From: Aphrocallistes beatrix
Lineage: Eukaryota; Porifera; Hexactinellida; Sceptrulophora; Aphrocallistidae
Direction of reading: 5' to 3'
NCBI GenBank assembly: GCA_963281255.1
Contig: OY725500.1
Span: 3,343,184 to 3,407,183, forward strand
Length of the DNA stretch: 64,000 nt
Within the stretch, counting starts at the first letter, position 1. Each line of letters begins with the position of its first letter. Below the pieces are notes generated by a model that was given only the letters and a program-made list of their open reading frames with translations, was not told the origin of the DNA and ran no database searches. Shown piece after piece: positions 33,468-45,297 of the stretch. Made by a program: the position numbers and the translations under genes.

Positions 33468-34006
33468 TCCTTACTATCAAAACTTTTTTTATTTATTGTA
33501 TATTTATATATATGTATATATATTATATCTCTGTAACGAATTGATTGAAGAAACTGCCAGGCTCAGAATGTTGATTTTTGGCTATGGCTCATTTAAGTTC
33601 TGACCTCAGACGAAAATGTCAAGTCATCATGGAATTATGACTTCATTTTCACCTTTTTAATAAATTGAAATTTCAGTTTTTTGACTATAACTCAGCCATT
33701 TTAGGTGATAGGATGATGAAATTTTAATAGAATGTCTGTATTAATACTTATCAAATATGAGACAGCTCTCATTAAAAAATGATGACTCATCACTCTGTTA
33801 TGACGCCATCATTACGCATCAAAAATGTTAACAATTGGCAAATTTTGTGATTTTTCGAGTTATATCGATTATAACAGTAAGACAGACGTATTTCGAGATA
33901 TTATCTACCTTATAATTAATCAATGTGAGCCTAGGCGCCAAAAGCGCCTCCAGCGGACACAAAGTGTCCGCCAGCCGCGCAGTGCAAGCAAGCGAAGCGC
34001 GCTTGT
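33468..34006 (+). mobile_element. Helitron-like family A, full copy
   Basis: Starts TCCTTACTATCAAAAC after A, ends CGAAGCGCGCTTGT. It lies about 440 bases before the host exon at 34449. Confidence 0.65.
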
Positions 34007-34448
34007 TTATTACAAATGCTTTTAATAAAAAGTTGCACAGCCTGCGATTAATACTGGCAATATTTAGGAAATCGTAGCCAGTGGATTCATGAGTCTCATG
34101 AAAATCCTCATCACAAACAATGCTCTTTTTCGTGCTACATGGCCACAAATATAATATAGTGATGCTTTTCAGTTGAATTCATGTTCAAGTCTCCTCAAGT
34201 CCCTTCAAGTCTCCTCAAAACACTGTTCTACCAGATTCAGATCTTCCTCGCTATCTTTTAATTCGTTTTTGCAATATTATCGATTTCAACCTGAATATCA
34301 AGTTTGGAGAAAAGTTTTATTCGCTATAATTTTAACCCACTGAATACTTGTTCAAAAATTGTTTAGATATAGAGTTCTAAAATTCAACTTTGTTAGTTTC
34401 AGATCACTTATTTCCTCAGATTTATAAATGCTTATCAAATCCTTGCAG

Positions 34449-34581
34449 AATGCAAAACCTCTTCGTTTGTTTCAATATCCAAGAAAGTCAGTGTCTGCGT
34501 TTGTCGGTGATCCAATTGCATATGTTTTTGAACAGGTGAATCGGGTCATAAAGTATATTCAGCATTTACAATTGGAATTTG
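34449..34581 (+). CDS. p190RhoGAP-like gene exon (pseudo-GTPase domain 2, middle)
   Basis: Starts after TCCTTGCAG and reads NAKPLRLFQYPRKSVSAFVG, DPIAYVFEQ, VNRVIKYIQHLQLEF. An in-frame TAA just upstream excludes an earlier start. Two donors are possible. GAACAG/GTGAAT at 34535 is phase 0 and does not fit the next exon. TTTG/GTACTG at 34581 is phase 1 and does fit, creating Asp before YGDIRSDIRHG. With the second choice, the span from the VNRVIKYI segment to HGFIFVFS has the same length as my recollection of the vertebrate segment before HGYIVFYS, which supports it. Confidence 0.6.
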
Positions 34582-34599
34582 GTACTGGGTGGTCAATGA

Positions 34600-36370
34600 A
34601 AGAAATATTTAAACCCCTAAAATTTTAATTTAACGGCATTTTTTACATCAATTTCATCATTATCAAATAAGTAGACTCGATATAATATTTGCTGCAAAAC
34701 GTATTTCTGAACAAATATCTACCGATGTTTCTTTCAAACGATTAATAATGGCGTCTATTTGCGAATATTTGGTGACGGAATTTGAAATGCATTGATTAGT
34801 ATAGCTCGCGTAGTATGTATCTTACTTTGTCGTCTGTAGGCTTCAACATGCGAGTTGTCACTAACGAATACGGAATGTTCAACCACTGGCGGTGTACCTG
34901 TCAGTTTAAAAATACGAATAATACATTTGTTTGCTATCAGAGCAATTTCAGAATTTTCAAACAGAGTAAGATTCAAAATACATTAGATCAAAATTCAGAT
35001 TTGATTTCCATATCTCAGATTAATACTTATTAACAAGTACATATATATTATCCCATATGGTTGAGATTTTCTTCTAAATGATTTAATCTTTGAGAAGCCA
35101 TCTTCTCTTCTATTTCTACTCATATTCTGGTACTTGTTAAGTTCAGTGGAAGGATGTGAATGTGGTTGTGGGCCTAGTAAGACTGATATTAAACAGGGGG
35201 CACATTATTTATAACCATACTATGTTGATGTTACTCCCCTGGTTTGAATTTTCTACCTGTTTGAATGACTGTGGCTCTGCAATTGTGTGTTTTGCTCCGT
35301 TTACTGCAGCTCCGCCTTATAATATTTCCCCATTAATTTGATTGTGCATTTAAACCACGGGTATCAATTAGCATCGGGCCGCCTCTTTGATTTCCGCTCC
35401 TCACGATTTCAAATTCCATTGATGGATGCATTGAAATATTAAAAAGCTGAATATGTTCTAGATAATCTTCTTCGATGTACAATGGTGGTGTGTGACTATA
35501 TATAGAACCACCAGATGAAACTGTTGATACAATTATATCTCTGTATTAGTTAGGATGAAAATATTGTTTACTTTGAAATTCTTTACATTAAGCCTGCAGT
35601 ATGAAATCTTTCGAGCAGGAAATATTTGATTCAAATGCAATGACCGGAGATAAATAAATATTGGGAGAGTGTGCGGGCGTACTACTTGTATATGAGATTG
35701 ATGTTAAGTTAATTCTACTAGTAGTTTTCCTGCCCTCTACATCTGCAACTGTAGTTTTTTCAATTTCGTACGTAGATATTGTAAGACAAGAAAAACAATG
35801 CCAATCATTATTTATTTCGTTAGGAATCTTTGATATGCTTCTTGAGAAAAATCAGTACACAATTTCTATGAATCCAACTTCCAAAAAAGACTTTGGCAAT
35901 GTAATACAAGCAAAAGGATAGAGGATGAAGTAATAGCATCTCAATGGGGGACAAAAGGCCGATAATTAAATTTCACCTGAAATATAAGTTGAGAGGAAAG
36001 GGATTGGGCCGATTGCGTAAATAATAATAAATCCCCAAAGGAGGTTAAATATCAAAATTGCGGACAAATTTTTATTGAGCCAATGGTGTTTCATATTATA
36101 TTAAATCATTTCGAAGAATTCCTCGGACTTTAATTCTTTGCAAAATATAAGGCATTAACATTTAGGAAACAATTTACTCTGTACCTCCAAAATTATATTT
36201 TGCGTTTGACAGTAGAACCTCTTTAATATAATAATCATGGATATAATGAAACTCTGATAATTAGAACAAATATCTTATCCTTACTGAGGAAAACTGTCTG
36301 CTTTATTAATTAACTATATTATCATTTTGGTTCTTTATTTCTCATTACTATATTATTTTATGAATTTTAG
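34600..36370. other. intron sequence
   Basis: No repeat ends recognised. A CAGTAGAACCTCTTTAATATAA scrap at about 36212 resembles a pogo-like terminus. Several AG/GT-bounded open stretches were looked at but none fits the phase of the exon chain. Confidence 0.35.
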
Positions 36371-36455
36371 ATTATGGTGATATTCGCAGCGATATAAGAC
36401 ATGGATTTATATTCGTTTTCTCCGTTGAAAATAAAGCAGCATGGGAAATTGCAAG
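36371..36455 (+). CDS. p190RhoGAP-like gene exon (pseudo-GTPase domain 2, core strand)
   Basis: An 85-base exon between GAATTTTAG and GCAAG/GTACTT. Its one open frame reads YGDIRSDIRHGFIFVFSVEN then KAAWEIA. The HGFIFVFS strand followed by a K-A-rich helix is the most recognisable match to p190RhoGAP pseudo-GTPase domain 2, where vertebrates have HGYIVFYSAKRKAS. It replaces the Walker-B-like strand of a true GTPase and lacks GTP-binding motifs, as expected for a pseudo-GTPase. It ends in phase 2 (AG) and joins A at 40610 to form an Arg codon. Confidence 0.75.
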
Positions 36456-36539
36456 GTACTTTTATTACTTTATTTTACTATAAATGATTCTTAATGAAAT
36501 TCAAAATTTACAACTTTCATGCAGTTTATTTATTAAATT

Positions 36540-37066
36540 ATTATCCAGCCTAATAGCTTTATCCAGTGGCGGTCCTATGGGGAATCCGGGGAAAAAGCCT
36601 CGGTTTCAAAAACTTCGGGCCCCTGCTCCGGCCCCATGGTGTTAGGAATCGATTGTCCCGTGGATAGCTCCGGACATGTGCCCCGGGATTGGCTCCGGAT
36701 TAAATTGCACCGGTTAATTCGGTAAAAGTTGGATTTCAATTTTTAGGACATATAACAATACAGTCGAGAACGTTACTTTTTTATTGGCCAGTGTTTCACT
36801 CTATGAATTGGCGACTAAAAATTATTTTCTTCTCACACACCATTTTTTTAAATTCTCTATTCTTCGATTTAATTAACTTCAGTAGAACCTCAATAAGTGG
36901 AGGGAGCGGACCCGTGAACAGTGAGTCCTTCGCACATTTGCGTTGCGCGGCTAGCAAACACTTCGTGCCCGTACCGAGTCACTATGTGGGCACCTAATAC
37001 CGAGTACTTTCACTAATCAGTGGCTGCATATATTAAAAGAAAAGTCATCACCGACGATAAGGAGTA
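36540..37066. other. intron sequence with hAT/pogo scraps
   Basis: CAGTGGCGGTCCTATGGGG at about 36565 is like a hAT terminus but has no partner. CAGTAGAACCTCAATAAGTG at about 36882 is like a pogo terminus without a partner. Confidence 0.35.
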
Positions 37067-37542
37067 CACTTCCCTACCAAAAGTTTTCGTACACCTCAAA
37101 TTTTTCCATCAAATAGTTGTAAAACTAATCTATTTATGAAGTCAACAATATTTAATCTGTAACAAATACACTAATTTTTATTTTAAATTCGTTCTCTTCA
37201 CATTCAAATTACGAACCTTATAGGTTCTCAACTTAATTACTCTCCTTCAAACATAAATATTTGAACATTTACTTCATTGTGCCACATACCATAAATTAAT
37301 GCCACTATATATTATGGTGTTAGTGGCACTAGGTGTCACGGGTTAAAAATATTTAACTTTTAAATAGAATAATCGAGTTGAAAGACTATAAAATGAGTAA
37401 ATCGAGTGTGTAGAATATGAATTTTAAGCCAAATTTAGTCAAACTGTTACTGATTTATTACTATTGACTCCAAAAATAGATACGATTTATACAATTTGTA
37501 TGGGAATTATTGGGGTGTACGAATACTTTTGGTAGGGCAGTG
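37067..37542. mobile_element. Tc1/mariner-type miniature element, intact
   Basis: 476 bp between TA dinucleotides. Ends CACTTCCCTACCAAAAGTTT and, reversed, CACTGCCCTACCAAAAGTAT. The arms are inverted through much of their length. Same family as the element broken by the gypsy insertion. Confidence 0.75.
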
Positions 37543-37548
37543 TATATA

Positions 37549-38191
37549 TCCTTACTATTAAATCTCGATTGATGTGTATTTATTTGTTTACAAGCACGCT
37601 TCGCTTGCTTGCGCTGCGCGGCTGGCGTACACTTTGTGGGCGCCTGGGGTTACAGTGATTAATTAAAAGGGAGAAAATATCTCTAAATACGTCTGTCCTA
37701 CTGTTATAATCGATATCGCACGAAAAATCACCAAATTTGTCAATTTTTAAAATTTTGATGCGTAATGATGACGTCATAACGTAGTGCTGTGTCATCATTT
37801 AATGATAGTTGCATCATATGTAAGATATATTAATATACACATTCTATTAAAATTTCAGCCTTCTATCACTTAAAACGGCTGAGTTATGGTCGAAAAACTG
37901 AAATTTCTAATTATAAAAAAGGTGACAATGACGTCATAATTCCATGATGAGTCGACATTTTGGTCTGAGCTCAGGCATTAGTGGAGCCATAGCCAAAAGA
38001 CTCCCACATGCCAAAAATCAGCTTTCTGTGCTTGGCAGTTTCTTCAATCAATTCGTTATATATATATATATATATATACAGTGGAATTCGCTTATTAGCA
38101 ACTCGAGTTTTGCTCATAAATTGGTTGCTAATAAGCAAATTCCACTGTATATATATACATACACACATTAATCGAGTTTTAATCGTAAGGA
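37549..38191 (-). mobile_element. Helitron-like family A: forward 5' scrap plus reversed full copy
   Basis: A 42-bp forward 5' end (TCCTTACTATTAAATCTCG) is followed directly by a reversed copy (37591-38191) that ends TTTTAATCGTAAGGA. The reversed copy contains a 69-bp pogo-like insertion at 38079-38147. Confidence 0.6.
38079..38147. mobile_element. 69-bp pogo-like miniature element
   Basis: CAGTGGAATTCGCTTATTAGC and its near-perfect inverse flank a tiny loop, between TA dinucleotides (38077-38078 and 38148-38149). Confidence 0.7.
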
Positions 38192-38293
38192 TATATACGT
38201 ATACTATATATATTTTTTTAGAGATGTTATCTCTCTATGATTAATCAATGTGTGCCCAGGCGCCCAAGGGCGCCTCCGGCGGACTTATACGTA

Positions 38294-39573
38294 TCTTATA
38301 CGTATATTAAAACGCTAGGATTTTTGTTTGTCCGAATTGAATTGATTGAAGAATTGGCAAGTCTTAGAGATATGAAAATTGGCATGTACGTAGGTGTCAA
38401 ATGATGAGTCTACGATTGATTTGGCAGATCTAAGCGAAATTGTCACACCTCTGCAAAAAGATGAAGAACAATTTTTCGCACCTTTTCTATAGATACAATA
38501 TACTATATGGTTTCGCTCTCGCAATAGAAATCATTGCATGGCACTCAATAGACTGTCATTGTTTCAACACTTGAAACCAATAACTTATATATATACAGTG
38601 GAACCTGTATATAACGGCCACCCAAGGGACTGGACAAAATTGGCCGTTATACACAGGTGGCCGTTATATACAGGTGATTGTCTTAATCCTCAAAAGGTAT
38701 CAACGTAGTGAAATAAATATAAGTTTTTAGAAATCTATTACTTGAAGTAATATAATGAAACTTGTTTATCGTTCGTAACAGGTCCTGTCATAAACACATA
38801 AAAAGGTGAAAAAGGTGATGGTCGTTGTGGACAGGTAGTGACCATTATAGGCAGATGATGGCCGTTATACACAGTTTTTGGGTAAGTAAGGGACTGCAAA
38901 TGGGTGGCCGCTGGCCGCGTTGAGCAGGTGACCGCTATACACAGGGTCAATATTATGGAATTTCGGACGGGACTGTTCAATGGTGACCGCTATATAGACA
39001 GGTGACCGTTATACAGAGTGGCCGTTAAAGCAGGTTCGAATGTATTTTAATTTTATTAGTGTGTAACAAAAAAAAGGTTAAGTGTCTATTTCACCCCTTT
39101 ATATACATATTTTCACACCTTTGGCGAATTTTGAAAATATGTTAGCGACGCTTCCAAAGGTTGACATGAGGTTTTAGGGGTGTATATTCCGAATATCGTA
39201 TTTCCGAATCTATATGATGGATTATTTGTTTACTTTTGTATACAATAGCTGCATAAAGTAAACAAATCTCAAAATATGTTAGAAACAAATTTCAACAGTT
39301 GACATGGGGTTTTCAGGGGTGTAGATTTCGAATATTATATTTTCGAATCTATATGATAAATTATTTGTTTACTTTTGTTTACAATAGATACATAAGGTAA
39401 ACAATTCTCAAAGAGATGTTAAAAACGAGCTTTCAACTGTTGACCTCTGTTTTTCAGGGCGCAGATTCCCAATATTGCATTTCGAATCGCTCGATTAAGA
39501 ATGTGTTGATATCCCCAGGGACTCTGCGAGCACAAAGTGTTCGCTATACCGCTACGCAAGTGCGCGAAGCTTG
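38294..39573 (+). mobile_element. Helitron-like family B with internal tandem repeats
   Basis: Starts TCTTATACGTATATTAAAACG after A and ends GCGCGAAGCTTG before T, the same end logic as family A but with a different body (GATTGAAGAATTGGCA, GAAATTGTCACACCTCTGC). Between about 39100 and 39500 there are about two and a half copies of a roughly 145-base unit (TATTTGTTTACTTTTGT, GTTGACATG-GG). A pogo-like element is inserted at 38596-39042. Other family B 5' ends are at about 53893 and 60381. Confidence 0.5.
38596..39042. mobile_element. pogo/Tigger-like element with GGCCGTTAT repeats
   Basis: 447 bp between TA dinucleotides. Left end CAGTGGAACCTGTATATAACG, right end reversed CATTCGAACCTGCTTTAACG. 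The inside repeats GGCCGTTATACACAGG in several forms. Confidence 0.7.
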
Positions 39574-39675
39574 TAGTATTAATTAAATAATTAATATTAA
39601 GATTTGTGAAATATAACTTCGTTCTAGTTAATGATGAGATTCTTAGCTATGTTATACTTGTATATTACTACTAAT

Positions 39676-39861
39676 CAGTGGCGTAGCTAGGGGGGGCGGG
39701 GGGGGCGCACCGCCCCGGGCGGCGCTTAATAGGGGGCGGCACTTGACCTTGTGTTTCATAAAATATATATTGGTAAACTCAGAAATTTTCCAGAAATATG
39801 TGTTGAGGGGCGGCATGAAATACATCCGCCCCGGGCGACATAGGTGTAAGCTACGCCTCTG
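39676..39861. mobile_element. hAT miniature element, 186 bp
   Basis: 8-bp duplication CTACTAAT (39668-39675 and 39862-39869). Ends CAGTGGCGTAGCTAGGGGGG and, reversed, CAGAGGCGTAGCTTACACC; GC-rich ends (GCCCCGGGCGGC). Confidence 0.85.
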
Positions 39862-39869
39862 CTACTAAT

Positions 39870-40609
39870 TGATTAGTTTTACTTGTTTGGCAAAATCAGA
39901 TAATAACTAATATTGTAACAAACATGTTATTTCATTAATTATAACTTCATCAATCATATGTTCATTTCTATCAGGTTTCAATATTTGTGATAGTAAAAAT
40001 AAATGACCAATGAAATTTTAGATTTGACAACACAACGAGACGTGAATCTAGAAAGTAATTAGGAACTATACGTTACATAATGCATACGGTCATAGTTATT
40101 ATAACGATTCGAGACTTAAGAACCATTGTTTCATGTAAACCTATCAATTATCTTCATCTTATAAAGAAAATAACCTTTAGTTTAAAAGGAAATGCAGCTC
40201 TATTACTCGTACATGTACATGTACATATTAGCCCTTGACTTTAGAGCTAGATCGAATCCAATTGTTGATAGAAAGTATAAATGCAATCTGTGACTACAGC
40301 GTTTATTTACTAAATTGTGATTTGTTGAATTTAAGATATGATGGATAATGCAAAAGTACCTAATTAGCTTCGGAATCTAACTACGTGTGTACATTTGAGT
40401 CTGTGGGGAAGGTGGCTCAGGCAGTCAAAAAGTGTTCGCAGCGATAGCAAGCGAAGTGTTAATACAAATACGTACTGATTTTCGGGTGGTGACCGAATAT
40501 TCGCCAAATAATACTCGGTCCAACCAAATAATCAGTATTCGTTTTCAGCTTTGATTTTTTAATTCTATTATAGTTATCCAATTTTCAATGTTATTTCCTC
40601 CAATTGTAG
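39870..40609. other. intron sequence, no feature recognised
   Basis: AT-rich; a weak Helitron 3' scrap (TTCGCAGCGATAGCAAGCGAAG) is at about 40435-40460. Confidence 0.4.
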
Positions 40610-40806
40610 ACTATATACCCACCGTTATATGAAGTTAGCGCCTGTTTTATTGATTGCTATGCTCAGTGATCTCAAGACTAACAAATTGACTAGGGATGCA
40701 GAAGAACTCCTACAAGAAGCAAGAACTTTTGCGATTCATTATAAGCTGCATTTAATAGGGACATCTCAACACACATGGACTGGTTCGAAACAATACATAA
40801 TACATT
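40610..40806 (+). CDS. p190RhoGAP-like gene exon (pseudo-GTPase domain 2, end)
   Basis: Opens after CAATTGTAG. It continues the previous exon as R-LYTHRYMKLAPVLLIAMLSD and then KTNKLTRDAEELLQEARTFA. By recall, vertebrate family members have IPVQLVAVTD followed by a charged helix and EGEHIATEI at this place, a good structural match for the last strand and helix of the domain. The donor is uncertain: ACATT/GTTTAT (40806) or ACTG/GTTCGA (40782). Both leave phase 1, which fits the exon at 49181. A complete P element sits about 200 bases downstream in the intron. Confidence 0.7.
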
Positions 40807-41229
40807 GTTTATCTTAATATTTTGCCATTCATGTAAAATTTAGATGCAGTGGATCACTATATATATATTACCTTGAGGTTAAGAAAAAAATTTCTATTTA
40901 GTATACATTTAATATATTTTTATATAGTAAAAATTAGCTTTGGTTATTTGGATTTGTCCCCATTTAGGGCTTGAAAATATTCTTATATGGTGTAGTATAT
41001 TCCTTTTAGTGTATTCATAGACTACTTAATATACAGATTGGCAAGTAGCCGAAACTCAGAAAAAAAAGAGAGACCAATTTTGAATTTTTTCTCTCTGGTA
41101 AAATAGTCGTTTTATAGTTATAGATTATATACAATATGAGGTAATCAGGTATGGCGAATCTACTCCGATCATTTTTGAGGTACTTAAGAATGTGGTTTTG
41201 TGGTTTAGGCGCTATTTAATGATGTGATA

Positions 41230-41232
<3 letters not shown>

Positions 41233-41304
<72 letters not shown>
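41233..41304. repeat. (TA)n microsatellite inside the P element
   Basis: About 36 TA units just inside the left inverted end; a shorter run at 44545-44573 sits at the matching place on the right. Confidence 0.95.
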
Positions 41305-41305
<1 letters not shown>

Positions 41306-41480
41306 GTATATACTTAATTGGGTGACAGAATATAATATTTCAGATACTGTATGCTAGAGCTAGTTTGAACTGAGTATTCAGATACATATATCCATAGACT
41401 ACTTAATATTAAGTGTCTATGAACGAGGTACAACACAATTCTACAAAATAAAACTACTTGTATAATGTGTCACAAATTCA

Positions 41481-44039
41481 CTATGCATTCTTTTTCCGCT
41501 TGTTAGCCTTGAATGATTCCACCTGATCTTTACGCCTTGTTTCACTGATTTCCTTTGAAAGTCCAGTTAAGTAGAGGTTTGCAATGATTGAGTTTGTTCT
41601 ATTTCGGAGGTTAAGATAATGTGAGTCACAAGCAGAGGTAGTATCCCATTGGTTTGACATGGCTTCAAGTAGACGATAAATAAGAATCTTCAATGGCAAC
41701 ATGGTAGCAAGGATATTTGTTTGTAAACATTTAACAACACAAAATGAGCTTTCTACATAACTGTAGAGGACCGAAGAGGGTAACTGAAGGCCGCCCCTAT
41801 TTAAGGCGCCTACGAAAGAATTAGTTATTGTATCCTTATGAAGAAAATCAATACAATCCTGACAATTTGAGTGCTTAAGAAGAGAATAAGTAATATGACC
41901 GGAAATGTAAGCTACAACATCCTTTGTATCATCTGATATTCCAAACTGGTCAAGTGAGTTAGTATGGATATTAGCCAAAAACTCAGTTATTTTCTGATTG
42001 ATAGTACGTATCAGTTGTAGAGAGTTGCAATTCGGTATAATCTATAGCATGCTTGAGTAATATCTTGTAAGATAAAATTGATTCAGACCTAATAACTTCA
42101 GTCAAACTGACGAGGAAACGGCCACCACTCATCTGTCTGTATTGTGAAAAACGCCTTTCCAATGGATCAGTTTGGAATCGGCCTGTTAACACATAGACAT
42201 AACCTTCTTGGATCAAATCACATGACAAGTCAGCAATTGCATTGTTAGTGGTGATTAATGCATTAAAAGTTTGTTTCGACAATCCAAGTCTTTCAGTGTT
42301 TCTCCAGTCTGTAAGCCATTGGTTCATGCTTCGAAGAAATCCGCAAATGTTTTTGCAGGTATTAGAATGTATCGCGTTACCGATTGGGTTAGGATGATAT
42401 CGTTCTTTTGCGTTAACAATTAACCACCATGTATTTACAAGTTCTAGAAATGCTGGGGTTACAGAGTCTGATTCCTGTAGATATTGTCTCATTGCAGTAG
42501 TAGTTTTAGGATCAAAAATGGCTAGTGCAGTAGGAACTGATTGTTTATTATTACCAGGATGGAGTACTGAATAGTTCAGGGCAGGAGCTTTGCGAAGGTG
42601 ACAGTTCAAAGTAAGATCAAAATCGTGAACTTTGTGGAGGCTACACCATCGGGCGTGACCATCTGAAACACTGATTAATACATCCAAGAGAGAGAATTCA
42701 AATTTAGGGATTGTAAAGAAACGTTTGCCAAGTAAATTATTACGGATATTCTTCACGAGATGAACAGTATCAAAGAACAAATATATAATTCGACCTGTCG
42801 AAGGATTCTTCATGCAATAGTTTCTGCCATTAATAGGGAAATATTTCATTAGTGTATTGAAAGAGGAGACATTTGATGGGTGATTATCCGAAATTACACA
42901 ACGAACCTGGAAATTAGCATCATTCAGAATCTTGATACAATTGAGTATCCCATCACATATGATCTGTTTTGATAATTTGACGATTGGTATGGCTTTAATA
43001 ATATAAGGAACTGATTTTTTAAGAGATACAACCATGAAGCATAGAATACTCTTGAACATCTCTAGACTCTCGTTACAACCAATGAGACTTCGGCCATCAA
43101 ATTGCACTTGCTGTTGGAGATGCATTTCGTCTAAGAGAAGAACAATATCATTTCCACAAAATCCTTCATCACGAAGTTTACTAAGGGCATTGATACTGTC
43201 AATAGATTCTGATTTAAGATTCCGCAAGAGTCGTTCACTAGGTAAGGGGGTGTGGCGATGTAGGAATTTATATGCTGCATGAGATGTGTAACGTAATTGG
43301 AGAGCGAATCTAAAAACGTGAGACGAGTATTTACAAGACTTAGGCTGGTAATTACTGAGATTTAAGAGTTCTTTAACAGGCTCTATATCATAATTATGCG
43401 AAAAGTTTCTGCAATAGTTTGATAAATTGGTGAGCATATCTAATGATGTAATTTTAGAGGCGGCTGATTTAGCAATATAATCCGGGAGTGGTATTGGAGA
43501 ACTTTGATAGCTTAGTTTAACGTGCAGGTCACTAGTAATGTGAATGCATTCTCTCACCTGAGCTATTCCTGAATCAATTTCCACGCGGTGTGTAGTGACA
43601 CCAGATTGAGTTATAGAATGAGAGAAATTCTGGTATTCTTTGGCTTTGGAAATGTATTTTAAAACGTCATCGATGTCAGCTAATGCGAATTGATCTCGGA
43701 ATATCGGAAGTTGATCAGATTGTATAACACGATTAGTAGGTTGTTTTCTGATAGATTTGGGAACAATAGCTTGGCTTTTAGGAATTGATTTGGGATGAAT
43801 AGTTGGTATAGGACTCATTGACATGTTGAGTCTAGTTTTGTAAGAATGAAGTAGAATGTTTTAGATTCGAAGTGATCGTTACAGATTCGTGCCGATGAAG
43901 TAACAAAATAATCTTCACGATTAAGAAATTGGACCCATCTTTGTCGGAGGTCAGGATTGCGAGGGAATGAAAACATTGGTTTCACAGGTCCATTAATATA
44001 ACCAGTACGGCACTTGACTACTGAACACTTGTGAGGCAT
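41481..44039 (-). CDS. P-element transposase with THAP domain, two frame breaks
   Basis: N-terminal THAP zinc domain (43815-44039): MPHKCSVVKC supplies Cys5 and Cys10, Trp35 and FSFP are present, and ICNDHF supplies Cys53 and His56. The frame then shifts near 43845; the expected THAP end motif (family AVPTI) appears as SPIPTI in the next frame (41983-43824, 613 residues). That frame holds the RNase H-like core with LLLDEMHL, SDNHPSNVSSF, FDTVHLVKNIRNN and TDPLERRFSQYRQMSGGRF. Another shift near 41990 leads to the last 165 residues (41481-41978). The enzyme binds element ends through THAP and cuts DNA, using GTP in Drosophila. Either the two breaks are real or they mark sequencing errors or unrecognised short introns. 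Confidence 0.9.
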
Positions 44040-44535
44040 TATCTAATATATAAAAAATGTATGAAAATTAGTAAAGGGGTCCCATTGAGCATGAAACATT
44101 TAATGTGTGATAATAAAGCCATAATTCCCTAAAGGAAAAGTGATCTGAGCACATTGGGCAAGGTGAAGAAAAAAATTTGAATGTAAAGAGTACCTTGTAA
44201 ATCACCTATTTTGTTTAAATATGGTTGTATTAAATTTACAAAATGCATAATGATATTCAGGGTTTGATACAGAATTTTTTGCTGGGGGGGGGGGGAACTT
44301 CAGTCCATTTACCGTATACATCACCATTTAGATATCTGTTTAAATAACTGTCAAGTATATACCGTATATGGCCAAATTTTAGGGGGGGGGAGAAACAATT
44401 ATGAGAGAGGAAGTCCCTGAGTACCCACCCTCTGTATAAAACCCTGATATTTATATCTGATTGTTCTTTAACCTCTAACATAAGCGCCAAACAGTGGTAA
44501 AATATCTGAAATATTATATTCTGTCACCCAATTAA

Positions 44536-44577
<42 letters not shown>

Positions 44578-44820
44578 TATCGTCATCACTAAATAACGCC
44601 TAAACCACAAAACCACATTCTTAAGTACCTCAAAAATGATCGGAGTAGATTCGCCATACCTGATTACCTCATATTGTATATAATCTATAACTATAAAACG
44701 ACTATTTTACCAGAGAGAAAAAATTCTAAATTGGCCTCTCTCTTTTTTCTGAGTTTCGGCTACTTGCCAATCTGTATATTAAGTAGTCTATGGTGTATTC
44801 CTCTGAGTGTATCTACTATA

Positions 44821-45297
44821 CACTAAGCGAACAAAATATTTCAACACTTGATTCTTTCCCATACAAATAATACTAAATCGGATTATTTCATGAAGGGCAA
44901 TACGTTCAAATTCAAAGGGATACTAAAAATCTGATTTCAGATTCGAAATATACACATTCGAATTAGTCATAGTTGAACATAACTAATAAATTACCCAACT
45001 CAATGAACAATCTTATCAGCCTGAGCCACCATAGGTAATTCATTGCCATCATGTATAGTGGTCAAAATGGGTGTATGTGGCATAAGGTGGCACTGATTGA
45101 TAATTACAAAAGTTAGGAATGAATGATAGATTAGAAAAATTATCCTCTGACTAATTTGAATGCGTATTATTCGAATCTGGAATCCGATTAGCTGTGTCCC
45201 ATACCGTTTAGAAGTAACCCTCTTCATGAATAGACCCATTTTAGTATTATTTGTATGGGAAATAATCAAGTGTTGAAATACTTTTGTCCGCTTAGTG
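44821..45297. mobile_element. Tc1/mariner-type miniature element
   Basis: 477 bp between TA dinucleotides; ends CACTAAGCGAACAAAATATT and, reversed, CACTAAGCGGACAAAAGTAT. Long inverted arms include AATCTGATTTCAGATTCGAA against its near-inverse. It lies only 20 bases from the P element. Confidence 0.8.

Larger units (their letters stand above)
41016..44792 (-). mobile_element. P element, nearly complete, ~215-bp terminal inverted repeats
   Basis: 3.8-kb element beginning CATAGACTACTTAATATACAG and ending in its inverse. GTGTATT is duplicated at 41009-41015 and 44793-44799 (8 bp GTGTATTC if the terminal base is counted differently). The inverted ends match for about 215 bases with few differences, then both run into TA microsatellites (41233-41304 and 44545-44573). 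A second inverted pair (GGGTGACAGAATATAATATT) lies at about 41320 and 44515. The transposase reads on the minus strand. Confidence 0.9.

Noticed and set aside
34400-34448. Earlier acceptors TTTCAG and CCTCAG for the exon at 34449
   Set aside because: Both put an in-frame TAA before the coding block.
35156-35921. Plus ORFs with hydrophobic stretches
   Set aside because: No acceptor/donor pair compatible with the exon chain and no recognised family.
43034-43282. Plus-strand ORF in the P element
   Set aside because: Antisense shadow of the transposase core.
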